Source of the DNA: Filomicrobium sp.
Lineage (GTDB): Bacteria; Pseudomonadota; Alphaproteobacteria; Rhizobiales; Hyphomicrobiaceae
Length of the DNA: 5,212 nt
Reading direction: 5' to 3'
Assembly: GCA_030607105.1 (NCBI GenBank)
Contig: JAUWFF010000133.1
Coordinates: 1 to 5,212 of the forward strand
The translations under genes and the position numbers were made by a program. The notes under the pieces are model-generated. The model saw nothing but the letters and a program-made list of their open reading frames with translations. It was not told where the DNA came from and made no database searches. Shown here piece by piece: positions 1 through 5,212 of the stretch (the stretch's first letter is position 1; every line of letters begins with the position of its first letter).

Positions 1-1
1 C

Positions 2-178
2 CCGGAGCCGACTGCTGTCGTCGATTCCCCACCCGCGGGGGCGGCCTCTTCGGGACTGGTCGGAATGCATTGGTATAAAGCCCTGTCAGAAGCATGCGGT
101 GGGTGGTTGTGTTATTTAGCCAATTTTTTGGAAACGTCTAGGGAGAATAAATACGAAAAATGGATTATCGATATGTAG
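2..178 (+). CDS. Possible C-terminal end of an upstream gene (partial, weak)
   Basis: This frame is open from the left edge to a TAG at 176-178, giving 58 visible residues. The first 20 or so are rich in Pro, Ala and Ser (starting PEPTAVVDSPPAGAASSG), which resembles a disordered protein tail, and GC at third positions is high there. After about base 105 the base composition becomes AT-rich and the residues turn mixed and less convincing. A terminator-like hairpin begins 28 bases after the stop, which fits a gene ending here. No family is recognised. Another frame ends at 78 with similar composition, so the frame choice is uncertain. It may be chance. Confidence 0.25.
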   Translation, partial: PEPTAVVDSPPAGAASSGLVGMHWYKALSEACGGWLCYLANFLETSRENKYEKWIIDM

Positions 179-206
179 GTAGCTACAATTGTTGCCGTTT
201 TGCATC

Positions 207-232
207 CCGTTTTGCTTCGAGCAACGGTTTTT
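207..232 (+). terminator. Candidate intrinsic (Rho-independent) terminator
   Basis: On the + strand CCG (207-209) pairs with CGG (225-227) and TTGC (212-215) pairs with GCAA (221-224) around a TTCGA loop. Two unpaired T residues lie between the stem blocks. Five T residues follow directly (228-232). A seven-pair stem plus T-run is the standard layout, although the stem is short and bulged. It would end a transcript entering from the left edge, for example the possible gene tail ending at 178. The 5' arm sequence CCGTTTTGC occurs twice, at 195-203 and 207-215, so an alternative pairing is possible. Confidence 0.45.
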
Positions 233-385
233 GTATTGGCTTAATTGAGTTTCAGACGGAGATTCGTTTTTGAAGAGCGATAACGTGTGCTTTCGGTATT
301 TCCTTGATTCGGCAATCCGGACGCTGCGATTCACTGTCAGGCGGAGTTGGTGTGAATTTCTATATATGCAGGTTCTTAAATTGTT

Positions 386-419
386 TTGACCTTTGAAACC
401 TGCGGTTGGATTGTTTCAA
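386..419 (+). promoter_or_regulatory. Candidate promoter overlapped by an inverted repeat
   Basis: TTGACC (386-391) matches the sigma-70 type -35 box at five of six positions. A weak -10, GATTGT (409-414), follows at 17 bases. Across the spacer and -10 lies a perfect 7-bp inverted repeat, TTGAAAC (393-399) and GTTTCAA (413-419), with 13 bases between the arms. A repressor bound there would cover the promoter. The -10 match is only three of six, so this is suggestive only. The nearest downstream ORF starts at 474. Confidence 0.25.
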
Positions 420-423
420 TTTT

Positions 424-443
424 AAACTCTGGAGTTTTCGAAA
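424..443. repeat. Two adjacent short palindromes, operator-like
   Basis: AAACTC-TG-GAGTTT (424-437) is a 14-base inverted repeat with 6-bp arms. It partly overlaps the perfect 8-base palindrome TTTCGAAA (436-443). Together with the 393-419 repeat this places three dyads within about 50 bp, just upstream of the small ORF at 474. Short dyads arise by chance in AT-rich DNA, so a protein-binding role is inference. Confidence 0.3.
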
Positions 444-473
444 TTGGTTGACCGCGAGTAGGATTGGAGCGGC

Positions 474-590
474 ATGGCCCGTGCTCCGCGTTTCGAAGGT
501 GATGAAGTGGAGAACGCTTTCGATTTGATGAAAGCCAGAGACGCATTCAGTAGGATGGACCGGGAATTGAAATTTGGAAACTTTTTCTAG
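474..590 (+). CDS. Small ORF, 38 residues, function unknown
   Basis: ATG at 474 is preceded by GGAG (466-469) four bases away, a usable but close ribosome binding site, and the frame ends at TAG 588-590. The product begins MARAPRFEGDEVENAFDLMK and is charged and helix-like, with no membrane segment or Cys motif. I do not recognise it. Its frame is the one that, after the TAG, stays open to 878, so it could also be the start of a decayed longer gene. A promoter-like site and palindromes lie 30-90 bases upstream. A chance ORF of this length is quite possible. Confidence 0.25.
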   Translation: MARAPRFEGDEVENAFDLMKARDAFSRMDRELKFGNFF

Positions 591-601
591 TTCGTTATCA
601 T
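574..601 (+). promoter_or_regulatory. Candidate distal promoter for the rimM leader
   Basis: TTGGAA (574-579) and TATCAT (596-601) match the -35 and -10 consensus at four and five positions with a 16-base spacer. The predicted start near 608 coincides with the change from AT-rich to strongly G-skewed DNA. If used it would give a leader of about 340 bases before rimM. Assigned from consensus matching only. Confidence 0.25.
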
Positions 602-946
602 AGATGGCGGCGGGGTTGGTCGTGATCGGGTGGTTTTGAAATTGCGGTTTCCGCCGGGTGGCTCTTTGGTGACCGGTCTTTGCGTGGGCAATGGTCGATA
701 TTCGGGGGAAGTTGGAAAGACAGGTGGTTTGTTGGGGCGGAACGTTCGAGGTCGCTGGAGAATAAGTGGAGGCGCGTTTTCACTTCATTGGTCCGTTGCC
801 ACAGAGGTTTGCGCCTTGAGGCGGTGGCGGGCTGGGAGATATGATTGTCACGGCGGATGGTGTCGAGGTCCGCATTGAGTGGACTTGATGCGGGCAGAGG
901 ACGGTAGCGTGATGGAGACGGTGAAGCATATCCATGGTAGGGGCCG
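591..946 (+). other. G-skewed region upstream of rimM, no recognisable gene
   Basis: Between the small ORF and rimM I see no identifiable protein or RNA gene. In 601-780 the + strand has 76 G, 26 C, 51 T and 27 A, so G greatly exceeds C. One + frame is open from 591 to 878 (first ATG at 630). Its Gly, Trp and Arg-rich translation resembles no family I know, and no ribosome binding site precedes that ATG. A second + frame is also open for about 70 codons (626-841), as expected in stop-poor G-rich DNA. The region could be a long untranslated leader of rimM or a degraded gene. No tRNA or other structured RNA was recognised. Confidence 0.5.
816..845 (+). promoter_or_regulatory. Candidate proximal rimM promoter
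   Basis: TTGAGG (816-821) and TATGAT (840-845) match the -35 and -10 consensus at four and five of six positions, with an 18-base spacer. Transcription would start near 852, giving a leader of about 95 bases. It is an alternative to the distal candidate at 574-601, and both may be spurious. Confidence 0.3.
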
Positions 947-950
947 ATGA
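879..950 (+). CDS. Possible short leader ORF coupled to rimM
   Basis: A 23-residue frame opens with GTG at 879, with an internal ATG at 912 that would give 12 residues (METVKHIHGRGR). It stops at TGA 948-950, overlapping the rimM start codon in an ATGA arrangement. Such overlaps often couple translation of neighbouring genes. No strong ribosome binding site precedes either start and the peptide is not recognised. It may be chance, or the last remnant of the gene that once preceded rimM. Confidence 0.2.
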   Translation: MDLMRAEDGSVMETVKHIHGRGR

Positions 951-1501
951 GCCGGCCAGAGCGTGTTCTACTGGGGTGTATCGTAGCGGCTCATGGGGTG
1001 TGCGGTGATGTACTGGTCAAGACGTTCACCGATGAACCGGCGGATATCTCTCGATATGGCGCGCTCACCGATGCAGGTGGTGGGCGGCCCCTGGAGCTGG
1101 AGGTCAGGCGGGCGACTTCGAAGGGTATGATTGTTGGCGTTTGGGGCGTGGAGGACCGTACGGCAGCGGAAGCGCTCAAGGGCGCCGAGCTGTGGGTCGA
1201 TCGGGAGCGTCTTCCGGGGGTCGAAGAGGGGGAGTTCTACCACGTCGATCTCATGGGCCTTGAAGCGGTTGACGAGGCGGGGGTGCCGTTCGGCAAGATC
1301 GCCAATGTGGTCAACTATGGAGCTGGCGACCTTCTTGAGGTCGTTTTGTCAGATGGGGGCAAACGGGAACTCGTGCCGTTCAAATTCGAGTACGTGCCTG
1401 ACGTCGACATCGAGGGGGCGAGGGTGGTTATAGCGTGGCCTCTACAATTCGAGATCGCGCAGCTAGAAGACCCCTCCGGCAATGATGACGCGGGCGAGTG
1501 A
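947..1501 (+). CDS. rimM: Ribosome maturation factor RimM
   Basis: RimM is a cytoplasmic assembly factor that binds ribosomal protein S19 and helps mature the head of the 30S subunit and process 16S rRNA. The 184 residues are the usual family length. The N-terminal RimM barrel (about 7-90) opens with the hallmark GCIVAAHGVCGDVLVKTFT (10-28), followed by the DEP at 29-31. The C-terminal PRC-barrel (about 96-170) starts at EFYHVDLMGL (96-105) and contains the conserved GAGDLLEV and LVPFKFEYVPDVD stretches. ATG 947 is chosen because the family signature starts right after it and AGGGG (939-943) lies just upstream, though only three bases away. The gene stands alone: the usual partners rpsP and trmD are not adjacent, and the next gene converges on it. 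Cys19 is unusual, where Arg is typical in the HGxRGE motif. Identification is secure. Confidence 0.95.
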   Translation: MSRPERVLLGCIVAAHGVCGDVLVKTFTDEPADISRYGALTDAGGGRPLELEVRRATSKGMIVGVWGVEDRTAAEALKGAELWVDRERLPGVEEGEFYHVDLMGLEAVDEAGVPFGKIANVVNYGAGDLLEVVLSDGGKRELVPFKFEYVPDVDIEGARVVIAWPLQFEIAQLEDPSGNDDAGE

Positions 1502-1503
1502 GC

Positions 1504-1521
1504 AGACCCCATGGCTGGTCT
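1504..1521. terminator. Weak hairpin between convergent rimM and ubiH ends
   Basis: AGACC (1504-1508) pairs with GGTCT (1517-1521) around an 8-base loop in the 33-bp gap between the two stop codons. There is no T-run on either strand after the stem, so it is a poor intrinsic terminator. It may only help separate two convergent transcripts. Confidence 0.18.
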
Positions 1522-1534
1522 AAGGCAACCGGCT

Positions 1535-2761
1535 TTAGAGAATTTCGCCGCGTAGCAGGCGCGGTACGTCACCCGTCAGACCGGCGGCTTCCTTTACAAG
1601 GAGCGATTTGGCTCTAGGGAGACGGTCGATCAGCCCAAGACCTGCGTCGCGAATTGAGCGCAGAACTGGGTTGTCGTTGGAAAAGAGCCGGTTGAGGCCG
1701 TCGAAAGCGGCGCTGGAGAGCGTGGAATCGAAGCGCCTCCACCGCTCGTAACGCATGAGGCCGTCGGGATCGGAGGCAGGTAGCCCGATGCGGACATACT
1801 CGACAATGATCTCGGCCAGTGCCGCAACGTCGCGCATTCCCAAATTGAGCCCCTGGCCTGCAATGGGGTGGACGCCGTGAGCGGTGTCTCCAACTAAGGC
1901 CAGCCGCGGTCCGATGAATTTCCGCGCCAGGCGCAGGTTGAGCGGCCAGGAAGCGGGTTTCGCAAAGATGGTGATGTCGCCAAGTTGACCAGCGAAGCGG
2001 GTTTCAACCTCGCGCAGGAAAGCGGCATCACCGAGCGCCATGATGCGGCGCGCTTCGTTTGTCTTTTCCGACCAAGTGATGCAGCTGCGATCACCCGGCA
2101 GCGGCAGGATCGCAAAAGGGCCGGACGGCAGAAAGTGCTGCACGGCTTTTCCATGGTGCGGCTTGGAGTGAGCGGCGGTCGTGCAAATACCAGATTGGTG
2201 GTAGTCCCAGCCTATGGTTTTTATTCCTGCCTGCTCACGAATGCGGGACACACGGCCTTCCGCCGCGACGACGAGGTCCGCCTCAAGTTGCTGTCCGCTT
2301 GAGCAGGTCACCGATGCGCCGGCCGGACCAGCGCCGAATTCCCGGACCTCCGTTCCCGTGATGAAGCCCAGATCGGAGACCTCTAGCTTACAGCGTAGTG
2401 CATTCGCGATAGCGGCGTCTGGAACGATATGGGAGGCTGGTTCGTTGTCTTCGAGCGAGTTTTCGTAGGTCAGGAGGATCGGCCGTATTGCGGCTTCTAG
2501 AGCCGAGTCAGTGATCTCGATTTCGCTCACCGGCTGGGCTTCGGGCTCGATGGCGGGCCAGACGTCAATATACTCCAACAGATGGCGCGAGGCCGCCGAA
2601 ATGGCAAAGGCGCGCGGGCTTTGAGCCGGCCTGTAGCCGTCGGGCGCCTTGTCGATGACTCCAATGGACATCGACCCATCAAGACCCTTGGCAAGCGCCA
2701 TAGCAAGAGCCGCACCGGTGTAGCTGGCGCCGGAAATCAGAATGTCGAAGCGTTTGGTCAT
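1535..2761 (-). CDS. ubiH: UbiH/UbiF/COQ6-family FAD-dependent ubiquinone hydroxylase
   Basis: This 408-residue flavoprotein monooxygenase belongs to the family that hydroxylates the aromatic ring during ubiquinone synthesis, usually in association with the inner membrane. An FAD-binding Rossmann segment lies at 6-24 (ISGASYTG at 9-16). The second flavin and NAD(P)H region is DLVVAAEG (162-169). The family signature GDTAHGVHPIAGQGLNLGMRD spans 291-311 and is essentially canonical. Length fits the family (about 390-420). The frame stays open upstream to 2854, but the start at 2761 places the flavin motif right at the N-terminus as in relatives, and AGAAG precedes it. The upstream extension is Pro/Arg/His-rich and unlikely to be translated. 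Two departures from consensus are Ser13 for the middle Gly of GxGxxG and Glu168 for the usual Asp of the DG motif. Which ring carbon it hydroxylates cannot be told from sequence alone, so the symbol is by family. Confidence 0.9.
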   Translation of the reverse strand: MTKRFDILISGASYTGAALAMALAKGLDGSMSIGVIDKAPDGYRPAQSPRAFAISAASRHLLEYIDVWPAIEPEAQPVSEIEITDSALEAAIRPILLTYENSLEDNEPASHIVPDAAIANALRCKLEVSDLGFITGTEVREFGAGPAGASVTCSSGQQLEADLVVAAEGRVSRIREQAGIKTIGWDYHQSGICTTAAHSKPHHGKAVQHFLPSGPFAILPLPGDRSCITWSEKTNEARRIMALGDAAFLREVETRFAGQLGDITIFAKPASWPLNLRLARKFIGPRLALVGDTAHGVHPIAGQGLNLGMRDVAALAEIIVEYVRIGLPASDPDGLMRYERWRRFDSTLSSAAFDGLNRLFSNDNPVLRSIRDAGLGLIDRLPRAKSLLVKEAAGLTGDVPRLLRGEIL

Positions 2762-2884
2762 GTCTTCTGGCCGATGGTTTCTCGGTCGGGTGACTTTGCG
2801 ACGCGGTTGGGGGTTCGTAAAGTCCAAGCAAAGCGGATGCGTCAAATGATGCAATTATATTGAGAGTTCAGGAGAGCGCACACT
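2762..2884. promoter_or_regulatory. Divergent control region between ubiH and tesB
   Basis: These 123 bases separate two genes read in opposite directions and must hold both promoters. The AT-rich core is 2843-2866. For tesB, TATATT (2856-2861) is a good -10 (five of six) without a clear -35, giving a short leader. AGGAG (2870-2874) sits ten bases from its ATG and is a strong ribosome binding site. For ubiH, the minus strand carries a perfect TATAAT (2859 down to 2854) with a weak -35, and a TTGACG (2845 down to 2840) nearer the gene with a poor -10. Which is used is undecided. No obvious operator was seen. Confidence 0.4.
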
Positions 2885-3754
2885 ATGAGCGAAGACCCCA
2901 AGAACGCGGTATCCAGGCTCGTCGCGTTGCTCGACATCGAGCGAATCGAGGAGACCCTTTTTCGCGGACAGAGCGGTTCTGTCGGGTTCCGGCGGGTTTT
3001 CGGCGGGCAGGTTCTGGCGCAAGCACTTGTGGCAGGGCTGCGTAGTGTTGCGCCGGAACGCTCGGTGCATTCCCTGCATGGATACTTCATTCTGTCCGGC
3101 GACCTTGGTCGGCCAATTATCTACGAGGTTGAGAACTTGCGCGATGGCGGCAGTTTTTCAACGCGGCGGGTCAAGGCCATTCAGCATGGCAAGGTGATTT
3201 TCGTGATGGTGGCGTCGTTTCACAGAAGCGAGGAGGGACTCGACCATGGCGCCGTCATGCCGGATGTGCCGTCGCCCAGCGAATTGAAGAGCGGGCATGA
3301 ACTTTTTAGAGGTAAATTCGCGAACCTGCCGCAATCCATGCAGCGATTCTGGAAACGGTTTCATTCGATCGATTTCCGGCCGGTGGACATCTCTCGTTAT
3401 ATGGATCGCCGGCGGCGGAAGCCAGTGCAGCATATCTGGTTCAAGGCCGCTGACGTTTTGCCCGACAAGCTCGAGGTCCACGTCGGCCTGCTGGCCTACG
3501 CGTCAGACTTCGCGTTGCTGGAAACGGCGCTGGTGGCGCATGGGAAACTTCTCTCGGATCCGGATGTGCGGTTGGCCAGCCTCGATCATGCGCTGTGGTT
3601 TCACCGGCCGTTCCGGGCCGATCAGTGGCTGCTTTATTCCCTCGACAGTCCAAGCAGTTCGGGCGCGCGAGGTTTCTGTCGAGGTCAGATTTTCACCGAG
3701 GATGGGAAGCTTGTGGCCTCCAGCGCGCAGGAAGGCCTGATGCGGATTGGTTAG
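2885..3754 (+). CDS. tesB: Acyl-CoA thioesterase II (TesB)
   Basis: TesB hydrolyses medium- and long-chain acyl-CoA, including 3-hydroxyacyl-CoA, to the free acid and CoA in the cytoplasm. The 289 residues match the family (E. coli 286) and form a double hot-dog fold, roughly 30-115 and 185-286. Near-identical family blocks are ETLFRGQSG (23-31), VFGGQVLAQAL (38-48), RDGGSFSTRRVKAIQ, LDHALWFHRPF (233-243) and the closing QEGLMR (282-287). The known catalytic triad Asp-Thr-Gln of the E. coli enzyme aligns with Asp208, Ser232 and Gln282, at a constant offset of four. Ser for Thr is conservative and keeps a hydroxyl. The YFLRPGD block reads YFILSGD (67-73). ATG 2885 has a good AGGAG ten bases upstream. 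The gene is divergent from ubiH and convergent with the antiporter, so it is probably transcribed alone. Confidence 0.95.
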   Translation: MSEDPKNAVSRLVALLDIERIEETLFRGQSGSVGFRRVFGGQVLAQALVAGLRSVAPERSVHSLHGYFILSGDLGRPIIYEVENLRDGGSFSTRRVKAIQHGKVIFVMVASFHRSEEGLDHGAVMPDVPSPSELKSGHELFRGKFANLPQSMQRFWKRFHSIDFRPVDISRYMDRRRRKPVQHIWFKAADVLPDKLEVHVGLLAYASDFALLETALVAHGKLLSDPDVRLASLDHALWFHRPFRADQWLLYSLDSPSSSGARGFCRGQIFTEDGKLVASSAQEGLMRIG

Positions 3755-3760
3755 TGAGAC

Positions 3761-3782
3761 CCGCTCTATGACGACAGGGCGG
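3761..3782. terminator. Weak hairpin at the tesB/antiporter convergence
   Basis: CCGCTC (3761-3766) can pair with GGGCGG (3777-3782), with one G-U pair, around a 10-base loop. It spans the antiporter stop codon and follows the tesB stop by six bases. No T-run follows on either strand, so support as a terminator is slight. With only 11 bp between the stops, the two transcripts probably overlap at their 3' ends. Confidence 0.15.
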
Positions 3783-5212
3783 TGCGTTCGATTTGGCGAC
3801 GGTCGGCGACGATTTGGCGCGAGGCTTCGGCGCCGATACCGACATTCAAGAAGACGACTTCAGCCAAGTCCAAGCTCGCCTCGATGGTTTCGGGAACCAC
3901 AGAGGTGGCGCCTTTTTCCATGAGCTTCAATCCATGTTCGCGGTCCCGGGCCCTGGCGATGATAGGCATTGAGGGATAGGCCGCCCGAACGGCGGCGACA
4001 ATTTGCTCCGCGGCGTTGCGGTCGTCCATTGTGACGACGAAGGAGGCCGCGTTGTTTATGCCAAGCCGTTGCAGAATGTCCGTTTGCGAGGCGTCGCCGT
4101 AATAGACTGGACGGTCCTGGTTGCGGAACCGCGCAGCGGTGGCGACATCCAGATCGAGGGCGACATGAGCGATGTGCTGGGATTCTAGAAGAGAGCCCAG
4201 CATCTGGCCGACCCGACCGTAGCCGGCGACAATCACGTGGTTCACCAGAAGATCGTCGGATACCTCAGGTGGCGCTAAACCCGTCGCAGCGGAGTCGATG
4301 CTTGGCGGCGGTGTGAGATAGGCGCCCACCCTCCGCGCAAGGCGCGACAGCACCGGAGTGATCAACATAGAAACGATTGTGACCAGCAGTATGAAGTGCG
4401 CGACGTCTCGTGCAACGACGCTCAGCGACAGCGCAAGCGCCAGCACAATGAATGCGAATTCGCCGCCCTGGCCGAGCAGCAATGCACTCTCGGCGGCGAT
4501 CGGCCGGGCTACGCCGAAGGCGCGGGCCAGGGTGTAAATGATGGACGACTTGATTACCAGAAGTCCGATCACCGAGACGATGATGCGCAGCGGATCTTGC
4601 CAGACCGCGGTGAGGTCCAGGCTGAGGCCGATCGACATGAAGAAGAGCCCCAGCAGCAGGCCTTTGAAGGGCTCGACGTCGACCTCGATTTGATGACGGT
4701 ATTCGGTCTCCGCCAGCAGCAGGCCAGCCAGAAAGGCGCCAAGGGCCAACGATAGACCGGCGCCCTCGGTAATGACGGCGGTTCCGATGATGGCGAGGAG
4801 CACCATCGCCATGAACAGCTCGCGGCTCTTGGTCGTACCAACGAAACGGAAGAGCGGCCGCACGACGAGACGTCCAATAAGAAAGATTACACAGATCACC
4901 GCAGCGGCCTTACCGAGTGCCAAGATCAAGCCCGCCGCCATGCCATTGCCGCCGGTCTCGCCCAAGACGCCTGTAAGGAATAGAATCGGGACCACGGCGA
5001 GGTCCTGGAACAGCAGGATTGAGAAGCTGACCCGTCCTGTCAGTGTGGTGAGCCGCTTGGTCTCGATCAGCAGCTGCATCACAATCGCCGTCGAAGAAAG
5101 GGCAAGACAGGAGCCGATCACCATTGCGGCCTGCGCCGAGTTGCCGAATGCGTATGCGATGAGGCCGATGACAATGCTGGAAAGGACGACCTGCAGGCCG
5201 CCCAGTCCGAAG
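3766..5212 (-). CDS. kefB: Kef-type K+/H+ antiporter with RCK/TrkA-N domain, N-terminus missing
   Basis: This inner-membrane CPA2 antiporter exchanges cytoplasmic K+ for H+. In E. coli the KefB and KefC relatives are gated by glutathione adducts and protect against electrophiles. The frame is open through the right edge: 481 residues are visible, beginning FGLGGLQ, a conserved family block. An ATG at 5124 is internal. By comparison with E. coli KefC about 90 N-terminal residues lie outside. In visible numbering the exchanger core carries LALSSTAIVMQLL (36-48), LLFQDLAVVP (66-75), HQIEVDVEPFKGLLLG (173-188) and GQGGEFAF (247-254), all in predicted membrane helices. A polar linker (about 299-321) leads to the RCK nucleotide-binding domain with GYGRVG (330-335), YGDAS (371-375) and RARDREH (420-426). 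The product ends soon after that domain, without a TrkA-C domain. KefB versus KefC cannot be separated here, and glutathione gating is inferred from family only. Confidence 0.93.
   Translation of the reverse strand, partial: FGLGGLQVVLSSIVIGLIAYAFGNSAQAAMVIGSCLALSSTAIVMQLLIETKRLTTLTGRVSFSILLFQDLAVVPILFLTGVLGETGGNGMAAGLILALGKAAAVICVIFLIGRLVVRPLFRFVGTTKSRELFMAMVLLAIIGTAVITEGAGLSLALGAFLAGLLLAETEYRHQIEVDVEPFKGLLLGLFFMSIGLSLDLTAVWQDPLRIIVSVIGLLVIKSSIIYTLARAFGVARPIAAESALLLGQGGEFAFIVLALALSLSVVARDVAHFILLVTIVSMLITPVLSRLARRVGAYLTPPPSIDSAATGLAPPEVSDDLLVNHVIVAGYGRVGQMLGSLLESQHIAHVALDLDVATAARFRNQDRPVYYGDASQTDILQRLGINNAASFVVTMDDRNAAEQIVAAVRAAYPSMPIIARARDREHGLKLMEKGATSVVPETIEASLDLAEVVFLNVGIGAEASRQIVADRRQIERTALSS

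Larger units (their letters stand above)
105..600. other. AT-rich intergenic island between GC-rich flanks
   Basis: Bases 121-600 contain 204 G+C out of 480 (about 42%), with lines as low as 32-33%. The first 60 bases of the window are 73% G+C and a sampled line of rimM is 65%. No recognisable gene lies here on either strand. What it holds is a terminator-like hairpin (207-232), a promoter-like site with short inverted repeats (386-443), and one small ORF (474-590). Such a composition fits a regulatory region, a decayed segment or a small transferred segment. I see no terminal inverted repeats, transposase or attachment-site duplication that would decide between these. Confidence 0.6.

Noticed and set aside
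116..334. Minus-strand ORF of 72 codons in the AT-rich island
   Set aside because: It starts with GTG, has no ribosome binding site upstream, and its Ser, Asn and Lys-rich translation resembles no family. It also runs antisense through the terminator-like hairpin.
598..783. Minus-strand ORF of 61 codons
   Set aside because: It is the complement of the G-rich leader, with Pro, His and Ser-rich composition, no recognised family and no supporting start signal.
630..878. ORF of 82 codons considered as a degenerate rpsP (S16)
   Set aside because: Only the first ten residues resemble S16. The rest lacks the conserved S16 core, no ribosome binding site precedes the ATG, and another frame is equally open. 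Kept only as a finding about the frame.
2762..2854. Thirty-one residue N-terminal extension of the UbiH-family protein
   Set aside because: The flavin-binding segment of this family sits at the very N-terminus, which fits the start at 2761. The extension is Pro, Arg and His-rich and lies over the promoter region.
3297..3740. Plus-strand ORF of 147 codons inside tesB
   Set aside because: It is a shifted-frame shadow of tesB, whose own frame carries the full set of family motifs and the catalytic residues.
4396..4755. Plus-strand ORF of 119 codons opposite the antiporter
   Set aside because: Its Gln, Asp and Arg-rich translation is what the complement of membrane-helix codons gives. The antiporter motifs on the other strand are intact.
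5122..5124. ATG at 5124 as the start of the antiporter
   Set aside because: The frame remains open to the right edge and encodes the conserved FGLGGLQ block upstream, so this Met is internal and the gene is cut by the window.

Overview
The window looks like chromosome from a moderately GC-rich proteobacterium, most likely an alphaproteobacterium and perhaps Hyphomicrobiales. That placement is inference from protein style and from a UbiH-family hydroxylase lying back to back with acyl-CoA thioesterase II. It could not be tested by a search. Four protein genes are clear: rimM (947-1501, +), a UbiH/UbiF/COQ6-family FAD monooxygenase (1535-2761, -), tesB (2885-3754, +), and a Kef-type potassium/proton antiporter (3766 to beyond 5212, -) whose N-terminus lies outside the window.

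Layout. Bases 1-100 are GC-rich (44 of 60 in the first line) and may carry the tail of an unseen upstream gene. Bases about 105-600 are much more AT-rich (204 G+C in 480 bases, 121-600). They hold a good intrinsic-terminator hairpin (207-232), a cluster of short palindromes near a promoter-like sequence (386-443), and a 38-codon ORF (474-590) that I do not recognise. Bases 591-946 are again GC-rich, strongly G-skewed on the + strand, and lead into rimM without a recognisable gene. From 947 on the region is densely coding. rimM and the hydroxylase converge with a 33-bp gap. The hydroxylase and tesB diverge from a 123-bp control region. tesB and the antiporter converge with only 11 bp between their stops.

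Function. The four genes do not form one pathway. RimM acts in 30S ribosome maturation, the hydroxylase in ubiquinone ring hydroxylation, TesB in hydrolysis of acyl-CoAs, and the Kef protein in potassium efflux and cytoplasmic pH control. The alternating strands mean each gene probably has its own transcript. The notable point of organisation is that rimM stands alone, with neither rpsP before it nor trmD after it within the window.

I found no CRISPR array, insertion sequence, tRNA, rRNA, phage gene or defence system. The least explained part is 100-946. Several separate observations there deserve a check, but none alone demonstrates a new system.
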